From Mycobacterium basiliense (GTDB lineage Bacteria > Actinomycetota > Actinomycetes > Mycobacteriales > Mycobacteriaceae), in the NCBI RefSeq assembly GCF_900292015.1, contig NZ_LR130759.1:2542001-2606000 (forward strand): DNA of 64,000 nt, read 5' to 3'. A model generated the notes under the pieces. The model was not told the origin of the DNA. It saw only the letters and a program-made list of their open reading frames with translations, and searched no databases. The translations under genes and the position numbers were made by a program. Numbering within the stretch: position 1 is the stretch's first letter; every line of letters starts with the position of its first letter. This document shows positions 40,601 to 54,515 of the stretch, one piece after another.

Positions 40601-42255
40601 TGCAGGCCGGGCAAACACTGCTGGTGAATTTGGCTGGTGGGTTGAGTTTGCCGGCGTTGGCGGCGCAGTTTAATGCGGCGTTGCAGGCCAGTTTTGGTGG
40701 GGCGTTTCCGGAGTTGGTGGGGGCGTTTAGTGGTGGGTTGAGTGGGTTGGTGCAGGCCGGTCAGGAGTTGTTGGCCAATGTGGCGGCTGGTTTTGGTGGT
40801 GGGTTGAGTGGGTTGGTGCAGGCCGGGCAAACACTGCTGGCGGCGTTAAGTGGTGGGTTGAGTTTGCCGGCGTTGGCGGCGCAGTTTAATGCGGCGTTGC
40901 AGGCCAGTTTTGGTGGGGCGTTTCCGGAGTTGGTGGGGGCGTTTAGTGGTGGGTTGAGTGGGTTGGTGCAGGCCGGTCAGGAGTTGTTGGCCAATGTGGC
41001 GGCTGGTTTTGGTGGTGGGTTGAGTGGGTTGGTGCAGGCCGGGCAAACACTGCTGGTGAATTTGGCTGGTGGGTTGAGTTTGCCGGCGTTGGCGGCGCAG
41101 TTTAATGCGGCGTTGCAGGCCAGTTTTGGTGCGGCGTTTCCGGAGTTGGTGGGGGCGTTTAGTGGTGGGTTGAATGGCCTGGTTCAGATCGGGCAGACGT
41201 TCGCCGCAGGTTTGGCCGGGAGTTTCAACGCCCCGGCGTTGGTCGCCGCATTCAACGCAGGGCTTAATGGGCTGATCGACACAACGCAAGCTGTGGCAGT
41301 CAATTTGGCGGCGGGGTTTAACGCGCCGGCGTTCGTGGCTGCTCTCAACGGCGGGCTCAACGGTTTGATCCAGACCGGACAGGCGCTGGCAATCAACCTC
41401 GCGGGTAGCTTTAATGCGCCGGCTTTGGCGGCCCAGCTGAGCGCGGCGCTACAGGCCGGCCTGGGCGGTTCGGTTCCGGCGCTGGTGGGCGCCTTTAATG
41501 GGGGCCTTAGCGGGTTGATCCAGACCGGACAGTCGTTGGCGACCAGCCTTATGGGTGGCTTCAACGTGCCGGCGTTGGCGGCCCAGCTAAGTGCGGCATT
41601 GCAGGCTGGACTGGGCGGCTCGATTCCGGCGATGGTTGGCGCGTTTAGCGGCGGGCTCAACGGGTTGGTCCAAACCGGCGAAGCCCTGGCCGGCACCCTG
41701 GCAGGCGCCTTTGGCGGAAGCTTGCCGGAGTTGGCCGCCAACTTATCAACGGCCTTGTCGGCCAGCTTAAGTGGGAACCTGTCGGCGGAGCTGAGCACCG
41801 CCCTAACGGCGGGTATTAGCAACACGCTATCGGGGTTGGCGCAGACCGGTGCAACGCTGGCGGGCAGCTTTGGCGGTGCGCTTTCGGGTCTCATCGGTAC
41901 CGGTGAAGCGTTGGTGGGCACCTTCGGTGCGGGTGCTTCCGGGCTCTTGCAAACGGGAGAAGCACTCGCCATGATCTGGCAGAACACCGCCGCGCAGATT
42001 GGCGGAACATTAACTAGTGCGCTGGGGGCGACCCTGGGTGTCGCGTTCCCGGGGCTGTCGCAGGCAGGTACGACGCTCGTGACTGGGATTGTGAATGCCA
42101 CTGCTGGACTTGGCCAGACCGGCGGCGTCATTTTGACCGCTTTGGACCAGGGTGCTCTCGGTCTAGCGGCCGATATCCGCGCAGCTTTGGCCAACCTTGA
42201 ACTGGCGATCCAGGCGGCCTTAAGCGCTAGCTTCGGCGTTCAGGTCGGTACGTAG
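37675..42255 (+). CDS. Giant PE-family repeat protein
   Basis: Encodes 1526 residues. [20 protein letters not shown] begins a normal PE domain with the YxxxE motif as YLEAE near residue 91. The rest is built from related helical-looking units of the pattern [13 protein letters not shown] and [13 protein letters not shown]. Residues about 276-1139 are twelve 72-residue copies nearly identical in DNA; less regular copies flank them on both sides (for example [20 protein letters not shown]). It lacks the PGRS GGA-GGN pattern and the end module of the neighbouring PE genes. The array uses TTG and GGT codons heavily, unlike its neighbours. ATG 37675 is the family start (GGGGA upstream); ATG 37669 and GTG 37660 are alternatives. 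Probably a secreted or cell-surface protein; function unknown. Confidence 0.88.
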   Translation: MSFVNVVPEVLEAAAQDLAGIQSALQEVSAAVAAPTTALAAAGEDEVSAAIAALFGTFGKEYQAVSAQASAFHDAFVKAMGGSAASYLEAEVANGVALLTGQSAAAAVGAELSGGLMAGLTGELALQTASSLATAFGSGVSGLALQTGGAIVSGIGTGLVQTGEAIVAMGNSLQNFGALISGFGVGLSAQANAALTQALTLGGSLGAQLSASLSGSFDLGLPELIAAFNSGFSGLLQTGQTVTANLIGNVSGGISGLIQTGGSILANFGGSLPDLAAQFNAALQASFGGAFPELVGAFSGGLSGLVQAGQELLANVAAGFGGGLSGLVQAGQTLLVNLAGGLSLPALAAQFNAALQASFGGAFPELVGAFSGGLSGLVQAGQELLANVAAGFGGGLSGLVQAGQTLLAALSGGLSLPALAAQFNAALQASFGGAFPELVGAFSGGLSGLVQAGQELLANVAAGFGGGLSGLVQAGQTLLAALSGGLSLPALAAQFNAALQASFGGAFPELVGAFSGGLSGLVQAGQELLANVAAGFGGGLSGLVQAGQTLLVNLAGGLSLPALAAQFNAALQASFGGAFPELVGAFSGGLSGLVQAGQELLANVAAGFGGGLSGLVQAGQTLLAALSGGLSLPALAAQFNAALQASFGGAFPELVGAFSGGLSGLVQAGQELLANVAAGFGGGLSGLVQAGQTLLAALSGGLSLPALAAQFNAALQASFGGAFPELVGAFSGGLSGLVQAGQELLANVAAGFGGGLSGLVQAGQTLLAALSGGLSLPALAAQFNAALQASFGGAFPELVGAFSGGLSGLVQAGQELLANVAAGFGGGLSGLVQAGQTLLVNLAGGLSLPALAAQFNAALQASFGGAFPELVGAFSGGLSGLVQAGQELLANVAAGFGGGLSGLVQAGQTLLVNLAGGLSLPALAAQFNAALQASFGGAFPELVGAFSGGLSGLVQAGQELLANVAAGFGGGLSGLVQAGQTLLVNLAGGLSLPALAAQFNAALQASFGGAFPELVGAFSGGLSGLVQAGQELLANVAAGFGGGLSGLVQAGQTLLAALSGGLSLPALAAQFNAALQASFGGAFPELVGAFSGGLSGLVQAGQELLANVAAGFGGGLSGLVQAGQTLLVNLAGGLSLPALAAQFNAALQASFGAAFPELVGAFSGGLNGLVQIGQTFAAGLAGSFNAPALVAAFNAGLNGLIDTTQAVAVNLAAGFNAPAFVAALNGGLNGLIQTGQALAINLAGSFNAPALAAQLSAALQAGLGGSVPALVGAFNGGLSGLIQTGQSLATSLMGGFNVPALAAQLSAALQAGLGGSIPAMVGAFSGGLNGLVQTGEALAGTLAGAFGGSLPELAANLSTALSASLSGNLSAELSTALTAGISNTLSGLAQTGATLAGSFGGALSGLIGTGEALVGTFGAGASGLLQTGEALAMIWQNTAAQIGGTLTSALGATLGVAFPGLSQAGTTLVTGIVNATAGLGQTGGVILTALDQGALGLAADIRAALANLELAIQAALSASFGVQVGT
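38500..41170 (+). repeat. Tandem array, 216-bp unit, 12 full copies plus a partial
   Basis: Units begin (GCGGCGCAGTTTAATGCGGC) at 38500, 38716, 38932, 39148, 39364, 39580, 39796, 40012, 40228, 40444, 40660, 40876 and, partial, 41092. The period is exactly 216 bp (72 codons). Copies are nearly identical at the DNA level except for a block near the unit end that is either GTGAATTTGGCT (VNLA) or GCGGCGTTAAGT (AALS). Each unit also holds two internal copies of the [10 protein letters not shown] motif. The coding strand is G/T-rich. This argues for recent amplification or gene conversion. Confidence 0.97.
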
Positions 42256-42314
42256 CCTGGTGGCCTGAGACGAGTGGCACACCGCATTACTGGCTGCAAG
42301 CCAAGGTAGTGGCC

Positions 42315-42330
42315 TGACGCGCAGGCGTCA
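42315..42330 (+). terminator. Possible hairpin terminator after the giant PE gene
   Basis: TGACGC-GCAG-GCGTCA is a perfect 6-bp stem with a 4-nt loop 60 nt after the PE stop. There is no T tract, as is common for mycobacterial candidates. It may equally be chance. Confidence 0.3.
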
Positions 42331-42456
42331 AAGCAGCGCGAGCGCGACGGTGACCAGGCCGTGGTCAAGGACGCTGGTGGGACCGGCTGGCGCGGTCGCT
42401 TGCGCCGATGCCCGAAAGGCGTGCGGCATAGAGGCATAGGGCAATACAGGGACAAT

Positions 42457-42498
42457 TTGGCAGCGACGAGATACGACCTCTGTAATACTGTTCGAACA
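42457..42498 (+). promoter_or_regulatory. Promoter and palindrome of the first AfsR-type gene
   Basis: TTGGCA (42457-42462), an 18-nt spacer and TGTAAT (42481-42486) match five of six bases of each SigA hexamer, a strong promoter for this genome. The perfect 10-bp palindrome TGTTCGAACA (42489-42498) lies at the expected start point, about 85 nt before the coding start. It could be an operator, possibly for the regulator itself. It shares GTTCGA with the mycobacterial LexA box but lacks its spacing. Confidence 0.5.
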
Positions 42499-42579
42499 AC
42501 GACTGCCATTCGCGTCGTATGTTACGCATTGCCTATACGCTGCGATTGCCGCGCGCCTCCGCAGAAGGGTTGCACTCGG

Positions 42580-45513
42580 ATGATGGTCGAGTTCTGCCTT
42601 CTCGGAGAAGTGGAAGTTCTCGTCGACGGGCGGCGACTAGAACTTGGCCATGCGCGTCAACGGTGCGTGCTCGCCGCGTTGATGGTCGAGGCGAACCGTA
42701 CGATTTCCGTGGCGCAGTTAATTGACCGCGTTTGGGGGGATGCGCCGCCTTTTTCGGCTCGCAATTCCTTGACAAGCTACGTGTCTCGATTGCGGAATCT
42801 GGTTGCTGGTACCCAAAGTGCGTCGATTTCGCGTAGGTCGAGCGGTTATGTGCTTACCACTGACGCAGCGTCGGTGGATTTGCATCGCTTTCGGCACTTG
42901 GTTGCCCAGGCACGCGCGATGCTGGACCCGGGCGAGTCCGCAGATGTACTTGACCGTGCACTGGACATGTGGAAAGGGCAGCCCCTCGCATTCCTTGACA
43001 CACCTTGGGTGAACAACCTTCGCGGTTCCCTTGTTCACGAGCGACTTGCGGTACAACTGGACCGCAACGACATCGCTTTGAAAGCGGGACGCCACGCCGA
43101 GCTGCTAGCGGGGCTTGCTACGACGTTGGGCGCCCACCCATTGGACGAACGTGTTGCGGGCCAATTGATGCTGGCCCAGTACCGCAGTGGTCGGCGCGCG
43201 GAAGCGCTGCGCACCTATTGGGAGATGCGCAAGCGGCTCGCCGAGGAGCTAGGGGTGGATCCCGGCCCGGAGCTACACCAGGTGCATCAGCGCATTCTTG
43301 CCGAAGAACCGGGTATGCAGGCATCGGAGGGTGCATCGCGGGGTGGCTCGGGTCCGTGGATAGCGCCGGTCGGTGCTGAATCGGCATCGAGTCTCTTGCG
43401 GCGCGTGACCGGCTTCGTGGGTCGCGCACAAGAATTGGCGCAGGCTGCAGACGCATTGCGACAGGCTCCTCTGCTGACATTGGCTGGGGTCGGTGGGGTG
43501 GGCAAGACGCGGTTGGCATTCGAGGTAGCTCGGCGCCAGCAGCAGCAGCGCGTCGCGGACAATGTGTGGATCTGCGAGCTGGGACCGTTGGACAGCGCTG
43601 ATGCGGTGGGGCACACCGTTGCTTTGGCGCTGAGGTTGCGCCAACAGCCGGGCCTTGACATCGAGGAATCGGTAATCGGGTACCTGCGGGCGCGAGAAGG
43701 TCTGTTGGTGGTCGATAACTGCGAACACGTGCTTGAGACTGCCGCGAACTTGGTTCAGCGGATCGTACGGCACTGCCCCGGCGTCTGCGTATTGGCGACT
43801 AGCCGGCAACCGTTGGGCATTGAGGGTGAGCGGATCATTGTGGTGCCACCCATGGCGGTGGAGGATGCGGCCCGGTTGTTCGCCGACCGGGCTCGTGCGA
43901 GCCGGCCAGACTTCACATTGGACGACCAGCCGGTGGGGGTGGTAGCCGAGATTTGTTGGCGGGTGGATTGTCTGCCGTTGGGCATAGAGCTGGCCGCGGC
44001 ACGCACGCGGGCGATGAGTGCAGCCGATATGCTTCGGCGCCTAAATGATTCGCGTCTACTGCGTGGCGGTGCGCGGGGAGCGCTCGTTCGACATCAGAGT
44101 CTGAACGCGACAATCGATTGGTCGTATCACTTGCTTACCGAATCCGAACAAGCGTTTTTTGCCAGGCTTTCGGTGTTCGCGGGGTCTTTCGATTTGGATG
44201 CCGCTCACGAGGTGTGCGGTGCAGACGGCGTCGGTGACGACGAAACCTTGGAGTTGATAGCCAGTCTGGTCGACAAATCGATGGTGACCGTGCTGAGTGT
44301 TGCTGGCCGGACCCGGTACGGGATCCTCGAAACGCTGCGCGCCTACGCACGAGAACGACTGCAGGAGAAGGGAAGTGATTCCCGTTATGCCTCACGCCAT
44401 GCGATGTACTTCACCGAACTCGCCGAGTTGGCCGGCGTGGGTGTGCACGGCCCCGACGAGCGTGACTGGATTGAGCGGATTCTGCCCGACAATGACAATC
44501 TGCGCGCGGCGTTCGAGTGGGCAATGCTCAGCGGCGCAATCGATGTTGCGATGCGACTGATCGCATCGTTGCCTGAACTTATCGGGGTGCGTGTCGGTTA
44601 CGAAGTAGCCGGCTGGGCCGAGCGACTGGTTGCGGTTGCCGATCCGGGGCATCGGCTGTTCGCCGAGGTCGTGGGCGTGGCGGCGCGGGGTGCCTGGAAT
44701 CTCGGTGATTCCTCGCGGGCGCGCCACCTGGTGGCCCTGGCCGAGGATCGTCTTCCAAGGCGAGATTGCGCACGCATCTCATATCCGGCCGACGTGCTGG
44801 CCGATGCGGCCCTCGCTGTTGGCGACGCGAGCAAAGCGTCAACGTACTGGGCAGCCGAGGTAGATCGCGCTCGGCGTGAGGACAACCCGCTTCGGTTGGT
44901 GCAAGCGATCTCCGCACTCGCGGGCTGTCAGGGCGTGCTGGGTAACACAGAAGCAGCTTCGCCGGCCGCCCTGGAGGCGGTGGCCGTCGCCGATCGCATG
45001 GCCAACCCGACGGCGCAGTCGATGGCCTACTTCGGGTTGGGCTTTTTGCTCAAAAAATCCGAGCCCGAGCGTGCGCTGGAATTGTTCGACGAGGCGGCTC
45101 GGCTCGCCTGGGATGTGCAGAATTTCTGGTGGTATGGCATCGCGTTGATGGAGGCCGCGGGAACACGTGCGGTGCAAGGAGATCCGGCAACCGCGGCACG
45201 AATGTTCATCGAGGTGCTCGACCATTGGGATCGCGTCGGAGACTGGGCTGAGCAGTGGGTGTGCCTTCGCTACGTCGCGCGTCTGTTGGCCCGGCTCGGC
45301 GCCGACGAGGATGCCCTGTTTGTCCACAGCGCCGTTGTCGCCGCGGGCAAGCCCCCGCCGCTACGTGCAGAACTGCTGCAGGGGCTCACCGCACGGGTGG
45401 GCGCGGACGGCTTGGCTGCCAGCCCAAGCGGGGAGGTCAGCGGGGCGAACGCAGTCGCTCGGGCGGCGTCGCGCCTGCGACGCTATGCCGGACCATGCCA
45501 CCTCGACGTATAG
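42580..45513 (+). CDS. AfsR/SARP-type regulator: wHTH-BTAD-NB-ARC-TPR (copy 1)
   Basis: Encodes 977 residues. It has an OmpR-like winged helix (about 1-95: VEFCLLGEVEVLVDGRRLEL, LIDRVWGDAPP), a BTAD helical repeat domain (about 96-245, ending ELGVDPGPEL), and a STAND/NB-ARC ATPase with P-loop GVGGVGKTRLAF near residue 302, Walker B LLVVDNCEHV near 375 and ATSRQPLGIEGE. A TPR-like C-terminal half follows. This is the layout of AfsR-class activators, which use ATP-dependent assembly to switch on target operons. ATG 42580 (or 42583) follows AGAAGGG; the open frame further upstream lies in the promoter. The next gene is its paralogue on the same strand. Targets are unknown; the PE genes upstream are candidates by position only. 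Confidence 0.9.
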   Translation: MMVEFCLLGEVEVLVDGRRLELGHARQRCVLAALMVEANRTISVAQLIDRVWGDAPPFSARNSLTSYVSRLRNLVAGTQSASISRRSSGYVLTTDAASVDLHRFRHLVAQARAMLDPGESADVLDRALDMWKGQPLAFLDTPWVNNLRGSLVHERLAVQLDRNDIALKAGRHAELLAGLATTLGAHPLDERVAGQLMLAQYRSGRRAEALRTYWEMRKRLAEELGVDPGPELHQVHQRILAEEPGMQASEGASRGGSGPWIAPVGAESASSLLRRVTGFVGRAQELAQAADALRQAPLLTLAGVGGVGKTRLAFEVARRQQQQRVADNVWICELGPLDSADAVGHTVALALRLRQQPGLDIEESVIGYLRAREGLLVVDNCEHVLETAANLVQRIVRHCPGVCVLATSRQPLGIEGERIIVVPPMAVEDAARLFADRARASRPDFTLDDQPVGVVAEICWRVDCLPLGIELAAARTRAMSAADMLRRLNDSRLLRGGARGALVRHQSLNATIDWSYHLLTESEQAFFARLSVFAGSFDLDAAHEVCGADGVGDDETLELIASLVDKSMVTVLSVAGRTRYGILETLRAYARERLQEKGSDSRYASRHAMYFTELAELAGVGVHGPDERDWIERILPDNDNLRAAFEWAMLSGAIDVAMRLIASLPELIGVRVGYEVAGWAERLVAVADPGHRLFAEVVGVAARGAWNLGDSSRARHLVALAEDRLPRRDCARISYPADVLADAALAVGDASKASTYWAAEVDRARREDNPLRLVQAISALAGCQGVLGNTEAASPAALEAVAVADRMANPTAQSMAYFGLGFLLKKSEPERALELFDEAARLAWDVQNFWWYGIALMEAAGTRAVQGDPATAARMFIEVLDHWDRVGDWAEQWVCLRYVARLLARLGADEDALFVHSAVVAAGKPPPLRAELLQGLTARVGADGLAASPSGEVSGANAVARAASRLRRYAGPCHLDV

Positions 45514-45631
45514 CGTGTCGATCTGACGGTGCGAATGCTGCGGCATATTCATTGCGCGACTAATTGCCGCGTATGCTCGCAGTACCCGCCACACCGTTTG
45601 CTGTGCGCCTTTGCAGAGAGGGTGTACCTCA

Positions 45632-48562
45632 ATGACCGTCGAGTTCCGCCTGCTCGGCGATGTCGAGGTCTTGGTCGACGGGCAACGGCTCGACCTAGGA
45701 CATGCGCGTCAGCGGTGTGTGCTGGCCGCGCTGCTGGTCGATGTGAACCATCCTGTCTCGGTGGATCATCTAGTTGATCGGGTTTGGTCGGACCGGCCGC
45801 CGTACTCGGCCCGTGGTTCGTTGACAAGCTACGTGTCTCGGCTGCGAACGTTGCTCGCCGAAGTTCGTGGCGTGGTGATTTCGCGTGGCTCGGGTGGCTA
45901 TGTGCTGGAAGCGGATTCGTTGTCGATCGACCTGTTCCGCTTCCGAGCAATGGCATCTCAAGCGCGGTCGACCCCGGACCCGATTGAGGCGGCGGCGCTG
46001 TTTGATCGTTCGCTCGCCCTGTGGGGTGGCGAACCCTTTGCATCTCTGGACACGCCATGGGCAAACGAAATGCGGCGCGCTTTGCAGTCCGAGCGGCGTT
46101 CGGTGGAACTGGACCGCAACGACGCCAAATTGCGCACTGGACGCCACAGTGAGCTGCTGGCGGGGCTGACCGCTGAACTAGCGGTCCACCCGCTGGATGA
46201 ACGGTTGGCCGGTCAATTGATGCTGGCCCAATACCGCAGCGGCCGCCAAGCCGACGCGCTGGCCACCTACCGGCATATGCGCCAGCGGCTGGTTGACGAA
46301 CTCGGCGTTGATCCCGGTTCGACCTTAAAGCAGATGCATCAACACATCCTTGCCGGCGAGACCGACGGCGCGATGCCACAGCCGGATCGGACCGGGCCAG
46401 GCCACCCGGCAACGGTGCCGGCGCAGGTCGCACATCCGGGCCTGGCGCGGCGGGTGACTAGCTTCGTGGGACACCAGCAGGAGCAGGCCAGCGTCATCGG
46501 CGCCCTGCGGGAGAGCCCGCTGGTGACGCTAACCGGAGTGGGCGGTGTCGGTAAGACTCGGTTGGCGCTGGAGGTCGCGCGCGACGCCCAGGCGGAGTCT
46601 GCTGACCGGGTATGGATCTGCGAACTGGCACCGCTAGATCACCCCGACGCGGTGGGACACACTGTTGCGGCCGCGCTGGGATTGCGGCAACAACCGGGCT
46701 TGGACATAGAAGAATCCGTAATCGAATACCTAAGGGCGCGTGCGGCATTGGTAGTCGTCGACAACTGTGAGCACGTCGTGGAGGCGGCCGCAAGACTGGT
46801 AGAGCGAATCGTGCAACAGTGCCCGCGGGTGTCAGTATTGGCCACCAGCAGGCAACCCCTGGGCATCGAGGGTGAGCGAATCGTGGTGACGCCACCGCTA
46901 GCCGTGACCGATGCCACCCAGTTGTTCGCCGATCGGGCCAGGGCGGGCCGGCCGGACTTCAAGCTGGAGGATCAGCCGGACGGCGTGGTGGCCGAGATCT
47001 GTCGGCGGGTTGACTGCCTGCCGCTAGGAGTGGAACTCGCGGCGGCGCGGATGCGGGTGATGAGTGCCCCCGACGTGGTTCGCCGCCTGGACCGCCTGGA
47101 ATTCCTGCGCGGCGGCTCGCGCGGGGCGCTTCCTCGCCAGCAGAGCCTGGCCGCGACCATCGACTGGTCGTATAGATTGCTCAGCGAATCCGAGCAAGCC
47201 CTTTTTTCCCGCCTGTCCGTGTTTGCTGGCTCGTTCGACCTGGACGCCGCACACGGAGTGTGTGGGTTGGACGGTGCTACCGAGGACGACACGCTCGAGC
47301 TACTAGCTGGGCTAGTGGACAAATCGATGGTGGTCGTGCGCAGCGTGAGCGATCGGACTCGCTACGGCTTGCTAGAAACCTTGCGCGCGTGCGCGCGAGA
47401 TCGGTTGCAGGAGTGTGGGACCGCCGAGCAATATGCGAGGCGGCATGCGACGTATTACACCGAGCTTGTTGAGCGTGCCGGCGTTGGTGTACAGGGTCCC
47501 GATGAACGGGATTGGGTCAAGCGGATGTTGCCGGACTACGACAACCTGCGGGCCGCGTTCGAGTGCGCAATGGCCGATGAAGACGCCGATCTTGGGTTAC
47601 GGCTGGTCGCGTCGGCATCGGAGCTCTGCGCGCTCAGGATCGGCTATGAGGTGGCCGGTTGGGCCGAGCGCGTCATCGACATCGCCGATGCGGACCACCC
47701 GTTGTATGCCGCCGTTGTGGGTACCGCCGCGCGGGCCGCCTGGGCCCAGGGCGACTTTGGTCGGGTACGTCGTCTGGCGCCGCTCGCCGCCGGGCGCATT
47801 CCCGGCCCTGGTACCGCGCGCTTTGCCTACCCGGCGGACGCGCTGACCGACGTCGCGCTGTTCGAGGGTGACGTGCACGGTGTCCTCGCGTACTGGCGGG
47901 GCGCGGCAGATCATGCGCGGCGCGTTGGCGATCCGATCCGGCTGTCGCAGACGCTTAGCACGGTGGCGGTGTGTCAGCGCGTGTTGTTCAATTCCGAGGA
48001 CGCGTTGCTGGCGGGCCGGGAGGCGGTGGAGGTCGCCGAAAGCACCGCCAACCCCACGACCCGGTCGGGCGCCTATTTTTCCCTGGGCTTCTTGCTCAAG
48101 AAGTCTGAGCCCGCACGTGCGCTGGCCCTGTTTGACGAGGCCGCGAGGTTGGCCGGGCAGGCGCAAAATTTCTGGTGGTATGGCATCGCATTAATGGAGG
48201 CCGCGGCTACGCGAGGCGTGCACGGCGATCCCAGAGAAGCGGCCCGGCTCTTCGTTGAAGTGCTTGACCACTGGGACAGAGTCGGAGACTGGTCAGAGAT
48301 GTGGATCAGCCTGCGCTACGTCACTCGGTTGCTGGTTCGGCTCGGCGCTGACGAGGATGCGTTGTTTTTGCACTTCGCACTGCTGACGGCGGGCAAGCCG
48401 TCGCCGTTGCGTGCAACTCAGCTGACGGCCCTGGAGGACCGCCTGGGTGCAGGGCGGCTGGACGTTGAATGGGCGGCGGGCGCCGATGGTCCCGCGGCGG
48501 TCACCCGGGCGCGAGGGTCGCTGCAGCGCTACACCCAACCCGCGGCGGCTGCCATCATCTAG
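45632..48562 (+). CDS. AfsR/SARP-type regulator: wHTH-BTAD-NB-ARC-TPR (copy 2)
   Basis: A 976-residue paralogue aligning with copy 1 from end to end without large gaps: VEFRLLGDVEVLVDGQRLDL at the start, P-loop GVGGVGKTRLAL near residue 301, LVVVDNCEHVVEAA, ATSRQPLGIEGERIVV, and the same TPR-like tail (SLGFLLKKSEPARALALFDE). The 118-nt gap ends in GCGCCT-TTGCAGA before the start, similar to the leader of copy 1 (GCGCCT-CCGCAGA), so the duplicated unit included part of the leader. ATG 45632 has AGAGAGGG upstream. A weak -10 (TATGCT) lies near 45570. The two could form a tandem regulator cascade or respond to different ligands; neither is testable from sequence alone. Confidence 0.9.
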   Translation: MTVEFRLLGDVEVLVDGQRLDLGHARQRCVLAALLVDVNHPVSVDHLVDRVWSDRPPYSARGSLTSYVSRLRTLLAEVRGVVISRGSGGYVLEADSLSIDLFRFRAMASQARSTPDPIEAAALFDRSLALWGGEPFASLDTPWANEMRRALQSERRSVELDRNDAKLRTGRHSELLAGLTAELAVHPLDERLAGQLMLAQYRSGRQADALATYRHMRQRLVDELGVDPGSTLKQMHQHILAGETDGAMPQPDRTGPGHPATVPAQVAHPGLARRVTSFVGHQQEQASVIGALRESPLVTLTGVGGVGKTRLALEVARDAQAESADRVWICELAPLDHPDAVGHTVAAALGLRQQPGLDIEESVIEYLRARAALVVVDNCEHVVEAAARLVERIVQQCPRVSVLATSRQPLGIEGERIVVTPPLAVTDATQLFADRARAGRPDFKLEDQPDGVVAEICRRVDCLPLGVELAAARMRVMSAPDVVRRLDRLEFLRGGSRGALPRQQSLAATIDWSYRLLSESEQALFSRLSVFAGSFDLDAAHGVCGLDGATEDDTLELLAGLVDKSMVVVRSVSDRTRYGLLETLRACARDRLQECGTAEQYARRHATYYTELVERAGVGVQGPDERDWVKRMLPDYDNLRAAFECAMADEDADLGLRLVASASELCALRIGYEVAGWAERVIDIADADHPLYAAVVGTAARAAWAQGDFGRVRRLAPLAAGRIPGPGTARFAYPADALTDVALFEGDVHGVLAYWRGAADHARRVGDPIRLSQTLSTVAVCQRVLFNSEDALLAGREAVEVAESTANPTTRSGAYFSLGFLLKKSEPARALALFDEAARLAGQAQNFWWYGIALMEAAATRGVHGDPREAARLFVEVLDHWDRVGDWSEMWISLRYVTRLLVRLGADEDALFLHFALLTAGKPSPLRATQLTALEDRLGAGRLDVEWAAGADGPAAVTRARGSLQRYTQPAAAAII

Positions 48563-48679
48563 GCCGCGATCCGACATCGGCCAGCCCAATCTAGGATCGG
48601 CAAGAACGGTGGGCCGAAGCCGACGGCTTGACGGCGACGACACCGCCCGGGCAATGCACAGAATGGATTTGCAAAGAAC

Positions 48680-50955
<2,276 letters not shown>

Positions 50956-50959
<4 letters not shown>

Positions 50960-51839
50960 CCGTGAATACCGACGCATTGCCTACCCGCGTCAAAGCTCAG
51001 GTGCTTGCCGAGGCGCTGCCCTGGCTTAAGCAGCTGCACGACAAAATCGTCGTGGTCAAATACGGCGGCAACGCGATGATCGACGACACACTGCGCCAAG
51101 CGTTCGCGGCGGACATGGCGTTCTTGCGCAACTGCGGGGTGCATCCCGTTGTTGTGCACGGCGGTGGACCACAGATCACCGCAATGCTGCGGCGACTTGG
51201 CATCGAAGGTGACTTCAAGGGTGGATTCCGGGTCACCACACCGGCAGTGCTCGATGTGGCACGCATGGTGTTATTCGGCCAGGTTGGGCGCGAACTGGTC
51301 AACATGATCAACGCCCATGGACCCTACGCGGTGGGTATCACCGGCGAGGATGCGCAGCTGTTCACCGCTGTGCGCCGCAGCGTCACCGTTGACGGCGTAG
51401 CCACCGACATCGGCCTGGTGGGCGACGTGGACCAGGTCAACACGGTGGCATTGCTCGATCTCATTGGTGCGGGGCGCATCCCGGTGGTGTCGACGCTGGC
51501 TCCCGATGCCGACGGCGTGGTGCACAACATCAACTCCGACACTGCGGCGGCCGCGCTGGCCGAAGCGCTGGGCGCTGAAAAGCTTTTGATGCTCACCGAT
51601 GTTGAGGGGCTCTACACCAGCTGGCCGGACCGGGATTCGTTGGTCAGTGAAATCGACACCGCCACATTGGCGCAACTCCTGCCCACGTTGGAAACGGGCA
51701 TGATCCCAAAGATCGAAGCGTGTCTGCGTGCTGTCAACGGCGGTGTGCCCAGCGCGCACGTGATTGATGGTCGGGTCGAACACTGTGTGTTGGTTGAGCT
51801 ATTCACCGACGCGGGCACCGGCACCAAGGTGGTGAGCAC

Positions 51840-51843
<4 letters not shown>
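50956..51843 (+). CDS. argB: Acetylglutamate kinase
   Basis: Phosphorylates N-acetylglutamate, usually the arginine-inhibited step. The amino-acid-kinase fold is shown by [12 protein letters not shown] (residues about 32-43), VVHGGGPQI and [20 protein letters not shown]. The N-terminal helix of about 25 residues is that of arginine-sensitive hexameric enzymes. ATG 50956 overlaps the argJ stop and gives 295 residues; the longer open frame from 50797 would overlap argJ deeply and is rejected. Its TGA overlaps the argD GTG. Confidence 0.97.
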
Positions 51844-54468
<2,625 letters not shown>

Positions 54469-54515
54469 GCCTGAAATAGACTGCTGCCGGTTTGCCGAAG
54501 TTAAGGAGTTGGTTG

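Noticed and set aside
38500..41170. CRISPR array
   Set aside because: The repeats are 216 bp, contiguous, in frame and without unique spacers; no cas genes are near.
38443..41289. Long minus-strand open frames (66-282 codons) through the PE repeat array
   Set aside because: They repeat with the 216-bp period, are rich in Gln, Thr, Arg and Pro and lack ribosome sites; they are antisense shadows of a repeat with biased codon use.
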